NCBI GenBank assembly: GCA_947487835.1 | Contig: CANKXX010000001.1 | Span: forward strand, 62,001 to 126,000 | Origin: an uncultured Microbacteriaceae bacterium | GTDB taxonomy: Bacteria; Actinomycetota; Actinomycetes; Actinomycetales; Microbacteriaceae | Reading direction: 5' to 3' | DNA: 64,000 nucleotides | In this document: in pieces, positions 26,871-35,484 of the stretch | Position numbering within the stretch: position 1 is the first letter of the stretch | Layout of the letters: the number at the start of each line of letters is the position of its first letter | Position numbers and translations under genes: made by a program | The notes under the pieces: model-generated | The model's database searches: none | Told to the model about the DNA's origin: nothing | Seen by the model: only the letters and a program-made list of their open reading frames with translations

Positions 26871-27692
26871 TCACTGGGTGACGACGAAGTCCCACGGGTC
26901 GGTGCGCAGTTCGCTGACGGTGACGGTCAGCTCGGGCAGGGCGTTCCGCAGGGCGGCCGCCGCGGCATCCAGCCACAGCCACTCGCTCGCCCAGTGCGAG
27001 ACGTCGATGAGGTAGGGCGTGCCGCCCCCGTGCAGCGCGGCCTCGCGCGCCTCGGAGGCCGGGTGGTGGCGGAGGTCGGAGGTGATGTAGACGTCCGCGG
27101 CGGTCACGGCGGGAGCGGAGAGCAGCGAGTCGCCCGCGCCGCCGCAGAGCGCGACTGTCGAGACGGGCGCCTCGTAGTCGCCGGACACCCGCACCCCGGT
27201 GGCGGTCGCGGGCAGGATGTGCGCCAGCTCGGCGGCCAGCCTGCCGAGCGTCGTCGGCGCGGGGAGCGCGCCCACCCGCCCGATGCCCTGGCCGGGCTCG
27301 CCCTGCGGCTCGATCGGGCGCTGCTCGCGCAACCCGAGCAGATCGGCGAGCACGCCGGACGTGCCCTGCTCCACGACGTCGGCGTTGGTGTGTGCGGCGA
27401 CGAGCGCGCAGTCCGCGCGGATGAGTGCGGCGATGATGGTGCCCTTGTAGCGGTCCTCGGCGACGGAGGTCACGCCGCGCAGCAGGAGCGGATGGTGCAC
27501 GAGCAGCAGGTCCGCGCCCGCCTCGATCGCCTCGGCCACCGTCTCCGCGACGGCGTCGACCGCAAGGTGCACGGACGACACGGCGGACCGGGGATCCCCC
27601 ACGAGCAGGCCGGGCGCATCCCACGCGGACGCGCCGCCCATCGGCCACAGCGACTCGATGGCGTCATTCACGTCGGCGAGGGTGTACGGCAC
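26871..27692 (-). CDS. Nif3-like dinuclear metal centre protein (YbgI/GCH1 type 2 homologue)
   Basis: A 273-residue cytosolic protein of the NIF3/YqfO family. Metal ligands are visible in LLLVHHPLLLRG (His-His), VAAHTNADV and the C-terminal IDVSHWASEW. Some members are annotated as GTP cyclohydrolase 1 type 2, but the function is unproven. It is co-oriented with the coiled-coil gene downstream and the EamA gene upstream (9 nt gap). Confidence 0.9.
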   Translation of the reverse strand: MPYTLADVNDAIESLWPMGGASAWDAPGLLVGDPRSAVSSVHLAVDAVAETVAEAIEAGADLLLVHHPLLLRGVTSVAEDRYKGTIIAALIRADCALVAAHTNADVVEQGTSGVLADLLGLREQRPIEPQGEPGQGIGRVGALPAPTTLGRLAAELAHILPATATGVRVSGDYEAPVSTVALCGGAGDSLLSAPAVTAADVYITSDLRHHPASEAREAALHGGGTPYLIDVSHWASEWLWLDAAAAALRNALPELTVTVSELRTDPWDFVVTQ

Positions 27693-27701
27693 CGCACCAG
27701 C

Positions 27702-28619
27702 CTACTTCGCGGCGGACCGCGCCCAGCCCTCGCGCACGCGCGACCGTGCGGCGCCGCGGGCGGTGAGGAGTGCGAGCGCGATGCCGATGAGCGCGATGCC
27801 CGCCCAGCCGGGCGCGGCCAGCCGCTCCCCCACGACCAGCACGGCCAGCATCGTCGCGACCACGGGCTCGAGCAGGGTGAGGGTCGTCGCGGTGCTGCTC
27901 GGCACGTGCCGCAGCCCGGCGCCGAACAGGAGGTAGGCGAGGAACATCGGGCCGAGCGCAAGGTAGCCCGCGATGCCGAGGGCCGGTACGGACGAGGTGA
28001 GCGGCGCGCCGGTGGCGATCAGCACGGGCAGGAGCAGCGCCGCACCCACACCGAACACCGCCCCCATGGCGGCACGCGAGCCGCAGCCGCGCTCCATGGC
28101 GCGGCGGGAGCAGTACGTGTAGCCGGCGTAGCTCGCGCCGGCGACGAGACCGAGCGCCAGCCCGGACGCGGTGTCGGCCGCGCCGCCCGCTCCCCCGGTG
28201 CTGGCGTGGGCCGGTCCCGCCGCGGCGAGCAGCACGATCCCGGCCACCGCGAGACCGGTCGTCACCCACCAGATCGGCCGCAGCCGATGTCCCTCGATCA
28301 CCCGCTCGAGCACGGCCGCGAAGACGGGCGCAGCCCCCAGCGAGACGACGTTGCCGACCGCGACCCCGGCGAGGGCCATGGAACTGTAGAACGCCAGCGG
28401 GTATGCCACCACACACGCGCCGCCCGCGAGCAGCCAGCGGCGGGTACCCGCGTCGCGCAGTGCCGCGCAGGACGCCCGCGGGCTGACCGCGAACAGCAGC
28501 AGCCCGCCGATCGACATCGTGGCCGCACCGGTGGCCACCGGCGGCACGCCGGCCGGCAGGAAGCTCGCCGCGGTGCCCGTCGTGCCCCACAGTACGGCGG
28601 CGATGAGGATGGCTAGCAC
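27702..28619 (-). CDS. EamA/DMT-family transporter
   Basis: A 305-residue membrane protein with ten predicted helices arranged as two EamA repeats of about 145 residues each. The family exports amino acids, nucleosides or other metabolites; the substrate is not evident. It lies 9 nt upstream of the Nif3-like gene, so transcription is probably shared. Confidence 0.85.
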   Translation of the reverse strand: MLAILIAAVLWGTTGTAASFLPAGVPPVATGAATMSIGGLLLFAVSPRASCAALRDAGTRRWLLAGGACVVAYPLAFYSSMALAGVAVGNVVSLGAAPVFAAVLERVIEGHRLRPIWWVTTGLAVAGIVLLAAAGPAHASTGGAGGAADTASGLALGLVAGASYAGYTYCSRRAMERGCGSRAAMGAVFGVGAALLLPVLIATGAPLTSSVPALGIAGYLALGPMFLAYLLFGAGLRHVPSSTATTLTLLEPVVATMLAVLVVGERLAAPGWAGIALIGIALALLTARGAARSRVREGWARSAAK

Positions 28620-28726
28620 CCTCGCACCCTATCCAACGCGGCGGGCGGGTCCCGCGCCAGCGCGGGCAGTCTGCGCGGGCCGTCAGCGCGCGGGCCGTCA
28701 CTCCGGCGGCGTGAATGCCGTCCCGG

Positions 28727-31081
28727 TCATTCTCCCGAGGTGCGCCGCCGCACGGTTCCGTGCCGCGCGCCTAGGCGCAGCGCCCACCCCGCGGCGAGCG
28801 CGGCGAGCGCGAGCAGCAGGGCACCACCCGGGCTGCCGGTGCCGCCCGTGAAGGCGAGCTCCTCACCCTCGCCCTGTCGCGGGTCCGTCGAGCCCGCCGG
28901 GGCCGGTGCGGTCGGGTCCGAAGCGGCAGGCGTGGCGGCGGGGCCCGCCGACGCCGCGGGGTCCGGGACTGCCGTGGCGGAGTCCGTCGGTGCGGGATCC
29001 GGGCCGGGGTCGGCGGGCGCGGGCTCGGTGGGGACGGGCGCCGTCGGCGCGGGTCCCGGGGACGTGGGTGCCGGCGCCGGTGGCGTGGGCGAAGCCGTCG
29101 GGGTCGGATCCGGAGTCGGAGTCGGGTCCGGACCCGGCGTCGGGGCGGGGGCCGCCGCGAAGGCGACGTCGAGCCCCGCCGTGTCCGCTCCCGCTTCGAC
29201 GAGCACGCGTCCCGTGGTCAGGCGGGTGCGCTCGTAGCCCTCGAGTTCGACGTCGACGAGATATTCGCCCGGCAGGACGGGGTCGGACTGCCAGTCCAGC
29301 GATGCCGCGTCCCGGCCCGTGTAGCCCCAGGACGTGGCCGCGACACGTCCGTCGAGCCCGAGCACCGTCACCCGCCACCTGAGAGGATCCTCGGACCGAG
29401 GGAAGGCGATCGTGCCGGACATCGTGCCGCCCCGATCCACCTCGACGGCGAGTTCGAGCAGTGCGCCGCCCTCCTCCGGACCGCGGAAGACCGTGGCCTC
29501 CTCGAGGCGTCCGGTCCCGCCCAGCCACTCCGTCACACACCGCCCGGACCGGTCCACGATCCGGACCCGGAAGGACGTGTCCGACTCGACGGCGAAGACC
29601 GCCGTGCCGGTCTCGCCGGACCTCGCCCACTGATCCCTGCGCCGGTTCTGCGTGTCCTCGAGGTACACGTCGAGGCCCGGCACCGGCTCACCGGAGACGG
29701 ACACGACCTCCACCTCCACCCGGTTGCTCCGGGAGAGCGTCGGCGGCCCGGGTGGCGTCGAGCCGACCGGCCACCGACCGTCCACACCCCGGAGGTGCTG
29801 AGGCGCGCCCGGTTCGATGACGATGATCGTTCCCGACGCCGGGTCGGTTCCGCCGCCGTAGGGGATGTAGGAGCCGTTGACCGGGAACAGAACCCGGTAC
29901 CGGCCCGGGGGAAGGTCGCGCACCGTATAGGACTGGGTGCCGTCACCGACGAGGCCCTCCCCGGTCTGGCCATAGACCAGTCCCGTGTCCACCTCGACGG
30001 CGCGCACCCTTCCCCCCAACACGGTCTCGTCGTAGGTCAGGGTGCCCGAGATGCTGGACAGCCGCCGCATCACGACGTCCTGACTCTCGAGGCGGGTTCC
30101 CGGCGTGAGCGTCACCACGGTGGCGGTGACCCGCCGGTCGTCGGTGCTGCCCAGATAGGTGGGGCTGAATCGGTCCCGGGGAGGGGTCTGCGGCGACCGG
30201 TCCTCGAATCGCACGACGTAGTTCCCGGGGCGCACCCTGTCCACCCGGAACTCGCCGTTCTCGTCCGTCGACGTGTCCTCCACGTCCTCGGGGAAGAAAT
30301 CGTCCGCGGGGAGCACGAAGACGCTCACGCCGGAAATGGGCTCGCCCGACTGGCTGGTGACCCGGCCGGCGAGGACGCCGGAGACCTGCAGGTCGGCGCT
30401 CACCCCCGTCTGCACGGAGCCCGGGGTGACGGCGATGGGCGTCGCCTCCGCCTCCGTGGTCGCGTCCCGCCAGTACAGAGGTGAGAACCGGCCGTACTCA
30501 CCGGCGAACGTCACGATCCACTCACCGGGCGGCAGCACAGCTCGGTAGTGGTCCGGTACACCGGGCCAAAGCGTCACCTCGGAGAAGCTCGATGCACCCG
30601 TGCGGGAGCTGAAGCCGATTCCCTGCCGCACGGCCGTGGTGCCTCCGGCGAGGTCCGACACCAGAAACCCCTCGACGACACCGCCGTGAACGATCGGGAC
30701 GTCACCGAAGATCCTCTCGGTCGTGCTCGCCGGGATCGTCTCGTACGGCAGGTCCCGGCGCACGTAGTCGTCCCCGGGACCGCCGCCGAGGAGTCGCAGA
30801 TGGATCGAGCGTTCCGGTCGGTGCAGGAACGACACGTCGAACGTGCCGTCCTCGGCCGATTCGATGGGACCGACGATGCGGTAGCCGTTCTCCTCGACCT
30901 CCAGCCGCGCCCCCCGCACCGGTTCGCCCGTCACGGAGTCGACCATGCGCCCGGTCATCCGCAGCTCCGTGCGCGGGGCCTCGGCCGCCGCGGCAGGCAC
31001 CGCGGGAAGGCCGGCGAGCAGAACGAGCACCACCATCAGTGCGCCGGATCCGACGGAGAACCAGCGACGCCGTGTGCCCAT
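28727..31081 (-). CDS. Sortase-anchored surface protein with carboxypeptidase-regulatory-like repeats
   Basis: A 784-residue secreted protein. It has a signal peptide (1-33, ending VPAAAA), then a series of beta-sandwich modules of the CarboxypepD_reg/Cna-B type (for example GRMVDSVTGEPVRGARLEV, GRVTSQSGEPISGVSVFV, SGTLTYDETVLGGRVRAVE). A Pro/Thr/Asp-rich wall-spanning linker follows (about 640-740). The C-terminal sorting signal is LAFTG, a hydrophobic helix and RRRTSGE. LAxTG motifs are typical for class E sortases of high-GC Gram-positives. The sortase is not in the window. A role as an adhesin or wall scaffold is inferred. Confidence 0.82.
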   Translation of the reverse strand: MGTRRRWFSVGSGALMVVLVLLAGLPAVPAAAAEAPRTELRMTGRMVDSVTGEPVRGARLEVEENGYRIVGPIESAEDGTFDVSFLHRPERSIHLRLLGGGPGDDYVRRDLPYETIPASTTERIFGDVPIVHGGVVEGFLVSDLAGGTTAVRQGIGFSSRTGASSFSEVTLWPGVPDHYRAVLPPGEWIVTFAGEYGRFSPLYWRDATTEAEATPIAVTPGSVQTGVSADLQVSGVLAGRVTSQSGEPISGVSVFVLPADDFFPEDVEDTSTDENGEFRVDRVRPGNYVVRFEDRSPQTPPRDRFSPTYLGSTDDRRVTATVVTLTPGTRLESQDVVMRRLSSISGTLTYDETVLGGRVRAVEVDTGLVYGQTGEGLVGDGTQSYTVRDLPPGRYRVLFPVNGSYIPYGGGTDPASGTIIVIEPGAPQHLRGVDGRWPVGSTPPGPPTLSRSNRVEVEVVSVSGEPVPGLDVYLEDTQNRRRDQWARSGETGTAVFAVESDTSFRVRIVDRSGRCVTEWLGGTGRLEEATVFRGPEEGGALLELAVEVDRGGTMSGTIAFPRSEDPLRWRVTVLGLDGRVAATSWGYTGRDAASLDWQSDPVLPGEYLVDVELEGYERTRLTTGRVLVEAGADTAGLDVAFAAAPAPTPGPDPTPTPDPTPTASPTPPAPAPTSPGPAPTAPVPTEPAPADPGPDPAPTDSATAVPDPAASAGPAATPAASDPTAPAPAGSTDPRQGEGEELAFTGGTGSPGGALLLALAALAAGWALRLGARHGTVRRRTSGE

Positions 31082-31129
31082 GCCCTGTGTCTACCGCATG
31101 CCCCGGGCCGGCGACGATCGGCCCGGCGG

Positions 31130-32296
31130 TCAGTCGCCCTTGACGTTGATGATCTGCCGGAGCGTGTGCCGCACCCGCACCAGGTCGGCCGCATCCGCCA
31201 TCACCCGGTCGATGTCCTTGTACGCCTGCGGGATCTCGTCGAGGAAGGCGTCGGTGTGCCGCCACTCGATGCCCCGCATCGCCTCGTTCAGCTGCTGCCG
31301 GGTGAAGGTGCGGCGGGCGGCGTTGCGCGAGTACTCGCGACCGGCGCCGTGCGGGGACGAGTTGAGGGACAGCGGGTTCCCGAGGCCCTCCACCACGTAG
31401 GAGGCCGTGCCCATCGACCCGGGGATGAGCCCGGGACGGCCCGGGGACGCGTCGATGGCCCCCTTCCGCGAGAGCCACACGTCACGGCCGAAGTGGTGCT
31501 CCTTCTCCGTGAAGTTGTGGTGGCAGTTGATGCGCTCCCGTTCCTCCACCGGCCCGCCGACCCAGTCGGAGAAGGCCGCGACGACGCGGTCCATCATCTC
31601 CTCGCGGTTCAGCAGGGCGAACCGCTGCGCCCAGCGGAGCTCGGCGATGTACCGGTCGAACTCCGGGGTGCCCTCGACCAGGTAGGCCAGGTCCATGTCG
31701 GCCAGCGGGACGGACTCGCGGCGCGCGTAGTCCTGCGCGACCCGGATGTGACGCTGCGCGATCTTGTTGCCGACGCCTCGGCTGCCCGAGTGCAGGAACA
31801 GCCACACCCGCCCCTTCTCGTCGAGGCTCACCTCGATGAAGTGGTTGCCGGAGCCCAGGGAGCCCAGCTGCTCGCGCCAGTTGGCGGCTGAGGACGCGGG
31901 GTCGAAGCCCGCCTCGTCGGCCGCCTGCTCCAGCTCCGCGATCCGCGTCGCGGCGGTGGCCAGGATCGAGCGGTTGTACTTGCCCGCGGACAGGGGCACC
32001 ACCTTCTCGATGGCCTCGCGCATCGGGCGCCGGTTGGCCGGGAGCTCGGCGGCGTCGTACTGGGTGCGCACGGCGATCATGCCACAGCCGATGTCGACCC
32101 CGACGGCGGCCGGGATGATCGCCTCGAGAGTGGGGATGACGGAGCCCACCGTCGCACCCTTGCCGAGGTGCGCGTCGGGCATGAGCGCGAGGTGGGGATG
32201 GATGAACGGCATCTCGGACGTGCGCCGGGCCTGCTCCAGCGTCACCTCATCGAGGATCGACGCCCAGTTGAGCAGTCGGTCGGTGATCCGTTGCAT
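31130..32296 (-). CDS. rtcB: RtcB family RNA ligase
   Basis: A 388-residue Mn/GTP-dependent ligase joining RNA 2',3'-cyclic phosphate or 3'-phosphate ends to 5'-OH ends. Family motifs are MPDAHLGKGATVGSV, VGVDIGCGM (metal Cys), LGSGNHFIEV, HSGSRGVGN, CHHNFTEKE, the GTP-site PGSMGTASYVVEG and SSPHGAGREYSR with the guanylylated His. Length matches the shorter actinobacterial RtcB group. Repair of damaged tRNA or rRNA is the likely role. It is divergent from the GT2 gene. Confidence 0.92.
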   Translation of the reverse strand: MQRITDRLLNWASILDEVTLEQARRTSEMPFIHPHLALMPDAHLGKGATVGSVIPTLEAIIPAAVGVDIGCGMIAVRTQYDAAELPANRRPMREAIEKVVPLSAGKYNRSILATAATRIAELEQAADEAGFDPASSAANWREQLGSLGSGNHFIEVSLDEKGRVWLFLHSGSRGVGNKIAQRHIRVAQDYARRESVPLADMDLAYLVEGTPEFDRYIAELRWAQRFALLNREEMMDRVVAAFSDWVGGPVEERERINCHHNFTEKEHHFGRDVWLSRKGAIDASPGRPGLIPGSMGTASYVVEGLGNPLSLNSSPHGAGREYSRNAARRTFTRQQLNEAMRGIEWRHTDAFLDEIPQAYKDIDRVMADAADLVRVRHTLRQIINVKGD

Positions 32297-32634
32297 GGTG
32301 TCCTCTCCGGTCGAAGCACGCTGGGGGCACCGGAACGGGCGACCCGGCGAGCGCGGTCTCCATCTTTCCGTGGATTTCTGCCGACGACGACGTCAGCAGG
32401 AGGGCGCTGAGGACGCTCCCTCGGGCACCGCGCGGGTGCCGCCCGGCTGGGGGTCAGCGAGCGGGGGCGCGGCACGCCCCCGCTGGCGTGCCCCCGAAAT
32501 CACATGGCTTCGTGGATGTCAAGGTACCTGAGGGATCCTTGAGTTCGTCCGCCGGTCTCGACTACGGTCGCCAGCACACCGAGGGCCGATCGCGCCCGGC
32601 GTCCGCGCGGTGTGCCAGCGAAGGTGACTACAGC
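32297..32634. other. Divergent promoter region between rtcB and the GT2 gene
   Basis: About 340 nt without a convincing gene. It holds a 10-bp GC-rich inverted repeat (32460-32469 with 32475-32484). It also holds a plausible plus-strand promoter: TTGAGT at 32539-32544, an 18-nt spacer and TACGGT at 32563-32568. The ribosome site AAGGTGA before the GT2 ATG is at its end. Confidence 0.4.
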
Positions 32635-35484
32635 ATGAGCATGCGACCCACGCTTCCCGTCCGTCCGAGCCCCCGCCGGGGAACCCGCACCGATCACCGA
32701 CCCGCCCGGGTCGGTGCAGCGGCGTCCCTCGCCCTCGCCCTCGCCGTCGGCCCCCTGCTGGTCGCGTCGCCCGCGAGTGCGGACCCGATGCAGGCCCGTG
32801 TTCCGGCAGCAGCCGGGGCCCTCGCCGTGCAGCCGGTCACCGCTCGGTGGGACGACCGGGGAGACGACCGTGACCGCGGGTGGGGCGACAACAACGGGCG
32901 CGGCAACGGCCGTGATCGCGACGGCTGGGGTGGCTGGCGCGACGACGACCGTCGCGGCGGCGGCGGCGATCGCGACCGGGACTGGGATCGCGGTCGGGAC
33001 GACGACGACCGCGCGGAGCCCCAGCCGGCGCCGCCCCCGCCGGCTCCGCGCCCCGAGCCCGCTCCGGCACCACGTCCCGAACCCGCTCCGGCACCGCGTC
33101 CCGAGCCGGCTCCCGCTCCTGCTCCGAAGCCCGCTCCTGCTCCGAAGCCGGCTCCCGCTCCCGCTCCGGCTCCGGCTCCGGCGCCGAAGCCCGCTCAGGG
33201 TCCGGCTCCCGCTCCCGCACCGGCGCCCCGCCCCGCGCCCGCTCCAGCGCCTGCGTCCCGCCCCATCCCCGCTCCGGCCCCGGCGCCCGCGCAAGCGCCG
33301 GCGCCGGCTCCCGCAACCCAGCCCGCCCCGGCGGCGGGACCGGTCACCGCTCCCCCCACCGCCCCCGCCCTGGTCATCGCACCGGAGGCTGCGCCGGCGC
33401 CGCAGGTCGGCGCCGGCGCAACCGCCGGGTCGAGCACGGCGGGAAGGACCCGGGCCTTCGTCACCGTGCCCACCCTGACGGGCGCCAGCCCGACGGCGGG
33501 AAGCATCGACGGCGGCACGCGGGTGCACATCAGCGGTACCGGCTTCGCGGCCGCGACGCAGGTGCAGTTCGGCGGCGTGCCCGGTACGGAACTGACCGTG
33601 CTGTCGGACACGGAGCTCGAGGTCACGGCACCCGTGCGGAGCAAGACGGGCACCGTCAACGTCCGCGTCTTCACCCCGACGGGCCGAAGCGCGGGTAACT
33701 CCCCGGTCGACTTCCGCTACGTCCGCACCCCGCTGCTCACGAGCATCACACCGGCGACCGGTTCCGACGCGGGAGGAGCGCTCGTCTCCGTGCACGGCAG
33801 CTATCTCGAGGGCACCTCCGAGGTCACGTTCGGCGGCACCCCCGGGGAGATCGTCACCGTCGGTCAAGCCCTCGTGCGCGTGATCGCTCCGCCGCGGGAC
33901 GGCGCCGGACCCGTCGACGTGCGACTCACCACGCCGGGCGGCACGACCGCGGTGATCCCCGACGCGAGCTTCACCTACGCCGCGACCCCCGGCATCACGA
34001 GCATCAGCCCGCGGACCGGGTCCACGGAGGGCGGAACCGAGGTGCGGTTGCTCGGCTCCCATCTCTCCGACGTCGTCTACGTCGCCTTCGGCGGCAGGGA
34101 GGCCGCCAAGCTGACGGTCGTATCCGACCAGGAACTGCTCGTCGTCGCTCCCGAGCGCACCGCAGTGGGCGAGATCTTCCTCACGGTGCGCACGCAGGCC
34201 GGCATCACGGCCGAGATGCCGGCGTCCGTACGGTTCGAGTACGTTCCGCCGGAGCCGGTGGAGCAGGCCTCGGTCCAGAGCTACTGGCCGCTCGGCCTGA
34301 TCGGGATCCTCTCGTGGTCGGTCTGGTTCATCCGGCGCTACCTCTCCCGGCACCGCTACCGCCCGGTGCAGAATGACTTCCGCACCACGACCTCGATCGT
34401 CGTGCCGGTGTACCGGGAGGACCCGGACGTGCTGGAACGCTGCCTGCGCACCTGGCTCCGCGAGAACCCGGACGAGGTGATCCTCGTGGTCGACGATCGC
34501 GACGACGCGCTGCTGGGTCACCTGCGGCAGCTCGACCTGCCGCGGGTCCGGATCCTCGAGTGGCGGCACACCGGCAAGCGCGGAGCGCTCGGCGCAGGCG
34601 TGCGGGAAGCCGCCGGCGAGGTCGTGGTCTTCGCCGACTCCGACACCGAGTGGCGGCCCGGGATGCTCGCGTCCCTGCAGATGCCATTCGTCGATCCCGA
34701 GGTCGGTGGCGTCGGCAGCCGCCAGCACGTGTACCTGCCGCAGACCAACATCTGGCGGAGGGTGGCCTACTGGATGCTCAACACCCGCTACCTCGACTAC
34801 GTGCCGGCGATGTCGCGCCGGGGCGGCGTCGCGTGCCTCTCCGGTCGCACGGCCGCCTACCGTCGGTCCGTCATCACCCCCCTGATGCCGGCGCTCGAAC
34901 GGGAGATCTTCCTCGGCCGCGAATGCATCGCCGGTGACGACGGGCGGCTCACCTGGCTCGTCCTGGCCTCCGGCTACCGGACCGTGCACCAGGAGACCGC
35001 GCAGGCGGACTCCATGTTCCCGGCCGACCTCGGGGCGTTCCTGCGCCAGCGGGTGCGGTGGAGCCGGAACTCCTACCGCTGCTACCTCACCGCCCTGGCC
35101 CACGGCTGGCTCTGGCGTCAGCCGTTCATCACCCAGGTGACCGTCATGCAGGTCCTGCTGACCCCGCTGTCCATGGGTGCCGCCGTCTGGTACGGGAGCG
35201 CATGGATCCGCGAGGGCGGCTGGATCGCCGCGCTGATCGTGCTGGCCTGGGCCGTCATCGGCCGGGCCCTGCGCGCCACGTCGCACCTGATGGAGAACCC
35301 GCGGGAGATCGTGCTCGCACCGGTCATGGCGCTCGTCATCGCGGTCATCGCCCTGCCCATCAAGCTCTGGGCGGCGGTCACGATGAATCGGCAGGGCTGG
35401 CTCACCCGCCAGGAGGGCCAGCGCGTGCAGGGGCAGCAGGAGATCGCGCCGGCTCGCGCCGAGGTGTCACTCCATGCGGGTTAG
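32635..35484 (+). CDS. TIG-domain/processive glycosyltransferase 2 fusion (exopolysaccharide synthase)
   Basis: A 949-residue protein with an unusual layout. A signal peptide (1-48, ending SPASA) is followed by an Asp/Arg/Gly/Trp-rich stretch (about 70-130) and a long Pro/Ala repeat (about 135-270). Three IPT/TIG beta-sandwich domains (about 276-540) come next, then a membrane helix (about 549-570). The cytoplasmic GT2 domain (about 584-815) resembles hyaluronan and alginate synthases: VVPVYRED, the Asp motifs VVDDRDD and FADSDTEW, GDDGRLTW and QRVRW. C-terminal helices (about 832-912) would form the export channel. It should polymerise a sugar nucleotide and push the chain out past the TIG domains. 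The ATG at 32635 follows AAGGTGA. The AlgG-like gene overlaps by 11 nt. Confidence 0.85.
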   Translation: MSMRPTLPVRPSPRRGTRTDHRPARVGAAASLALALAVGPLLVASPASADPMQARVPAAAGALAVQPVTARWDDRGDDRDRGWGDNNGRGNGRDRDGWGGWRDDDRRGGGGDRDRDWDRGRDDDDRAEPQPAPPPPAPRPEPAPAPRPEPAPAPRPEPAPAPAPKPAPAPKPAPAPAPAPAPAPKPAQGPAPAPAPAPRPAPAPAPASRPIPAPAPAPAQAPAPAPATQPAPAAGPVTAPPTAPALVIAPEAAPAPQVGAGATAGSSTAGRTRAFVTVPTLTGASPTAGSIDGGTRVHISGTGFAAATQVQFGGVPGTELTVLSDTELEVTAPVRSKTGTVNVRVFTPTGRSAGNSPVDFRYVRTPLLTSITPATGSDAGGALVSVHGSYLEGTSEVTFGGTPGEIVTVGQALVRVIAPPRDGAGPVDVRLTTPGGTTAVIPDASFTYAATPGITSISPRTGSTEGGTEVRLLGSHLSDVVYVAFGGREAAKLTVVSDQELLVVAPERTAVGEIFLTVRTQAGITAEMPASVRFEYVPPEPVEQASVQSYWPLGLIGILSWSVWFIRRYLSRHRYRPVQNDFRTTTSIVVPVYREDPDVLERCLRTWLRENPDEVILVVDDRDDALLGHLRQLDLPRVRILEWRHTGKRGALGAGVREAAGEVVVFADSDTEWRPGMLASLQMPFVDPEVGGVGSRQHVYLPQTNIWRRVAYWMLNTRYLDYVPAMSRRGGVACLSGRTAAYRRSVITPLMPALEREIFLGRECIAGDDGRLTWLVLASGYRTVHQETAQADSMFPADLGAFLRQRVRWSRNSYRCYLTALAHGWLWRQPFITQVTVMQVLLTPLSMGAAVWYGSAWIREGGWIAALIVLAWAVIGRALRATSHLMENPREIVLAPVMALVIAVIALPIKLWAAVTMNRQGWLTRQEGQRVQGQQEIAPARAEVSLHAG

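Noticed and set aside
33050-33350. CRISPR-like short repeats
   Set aside because: These are Pro/Ala codon repeats inside the GT2 fusion gene with no regular repeat-spacer pattern. No CRISPR array was seen in the window.
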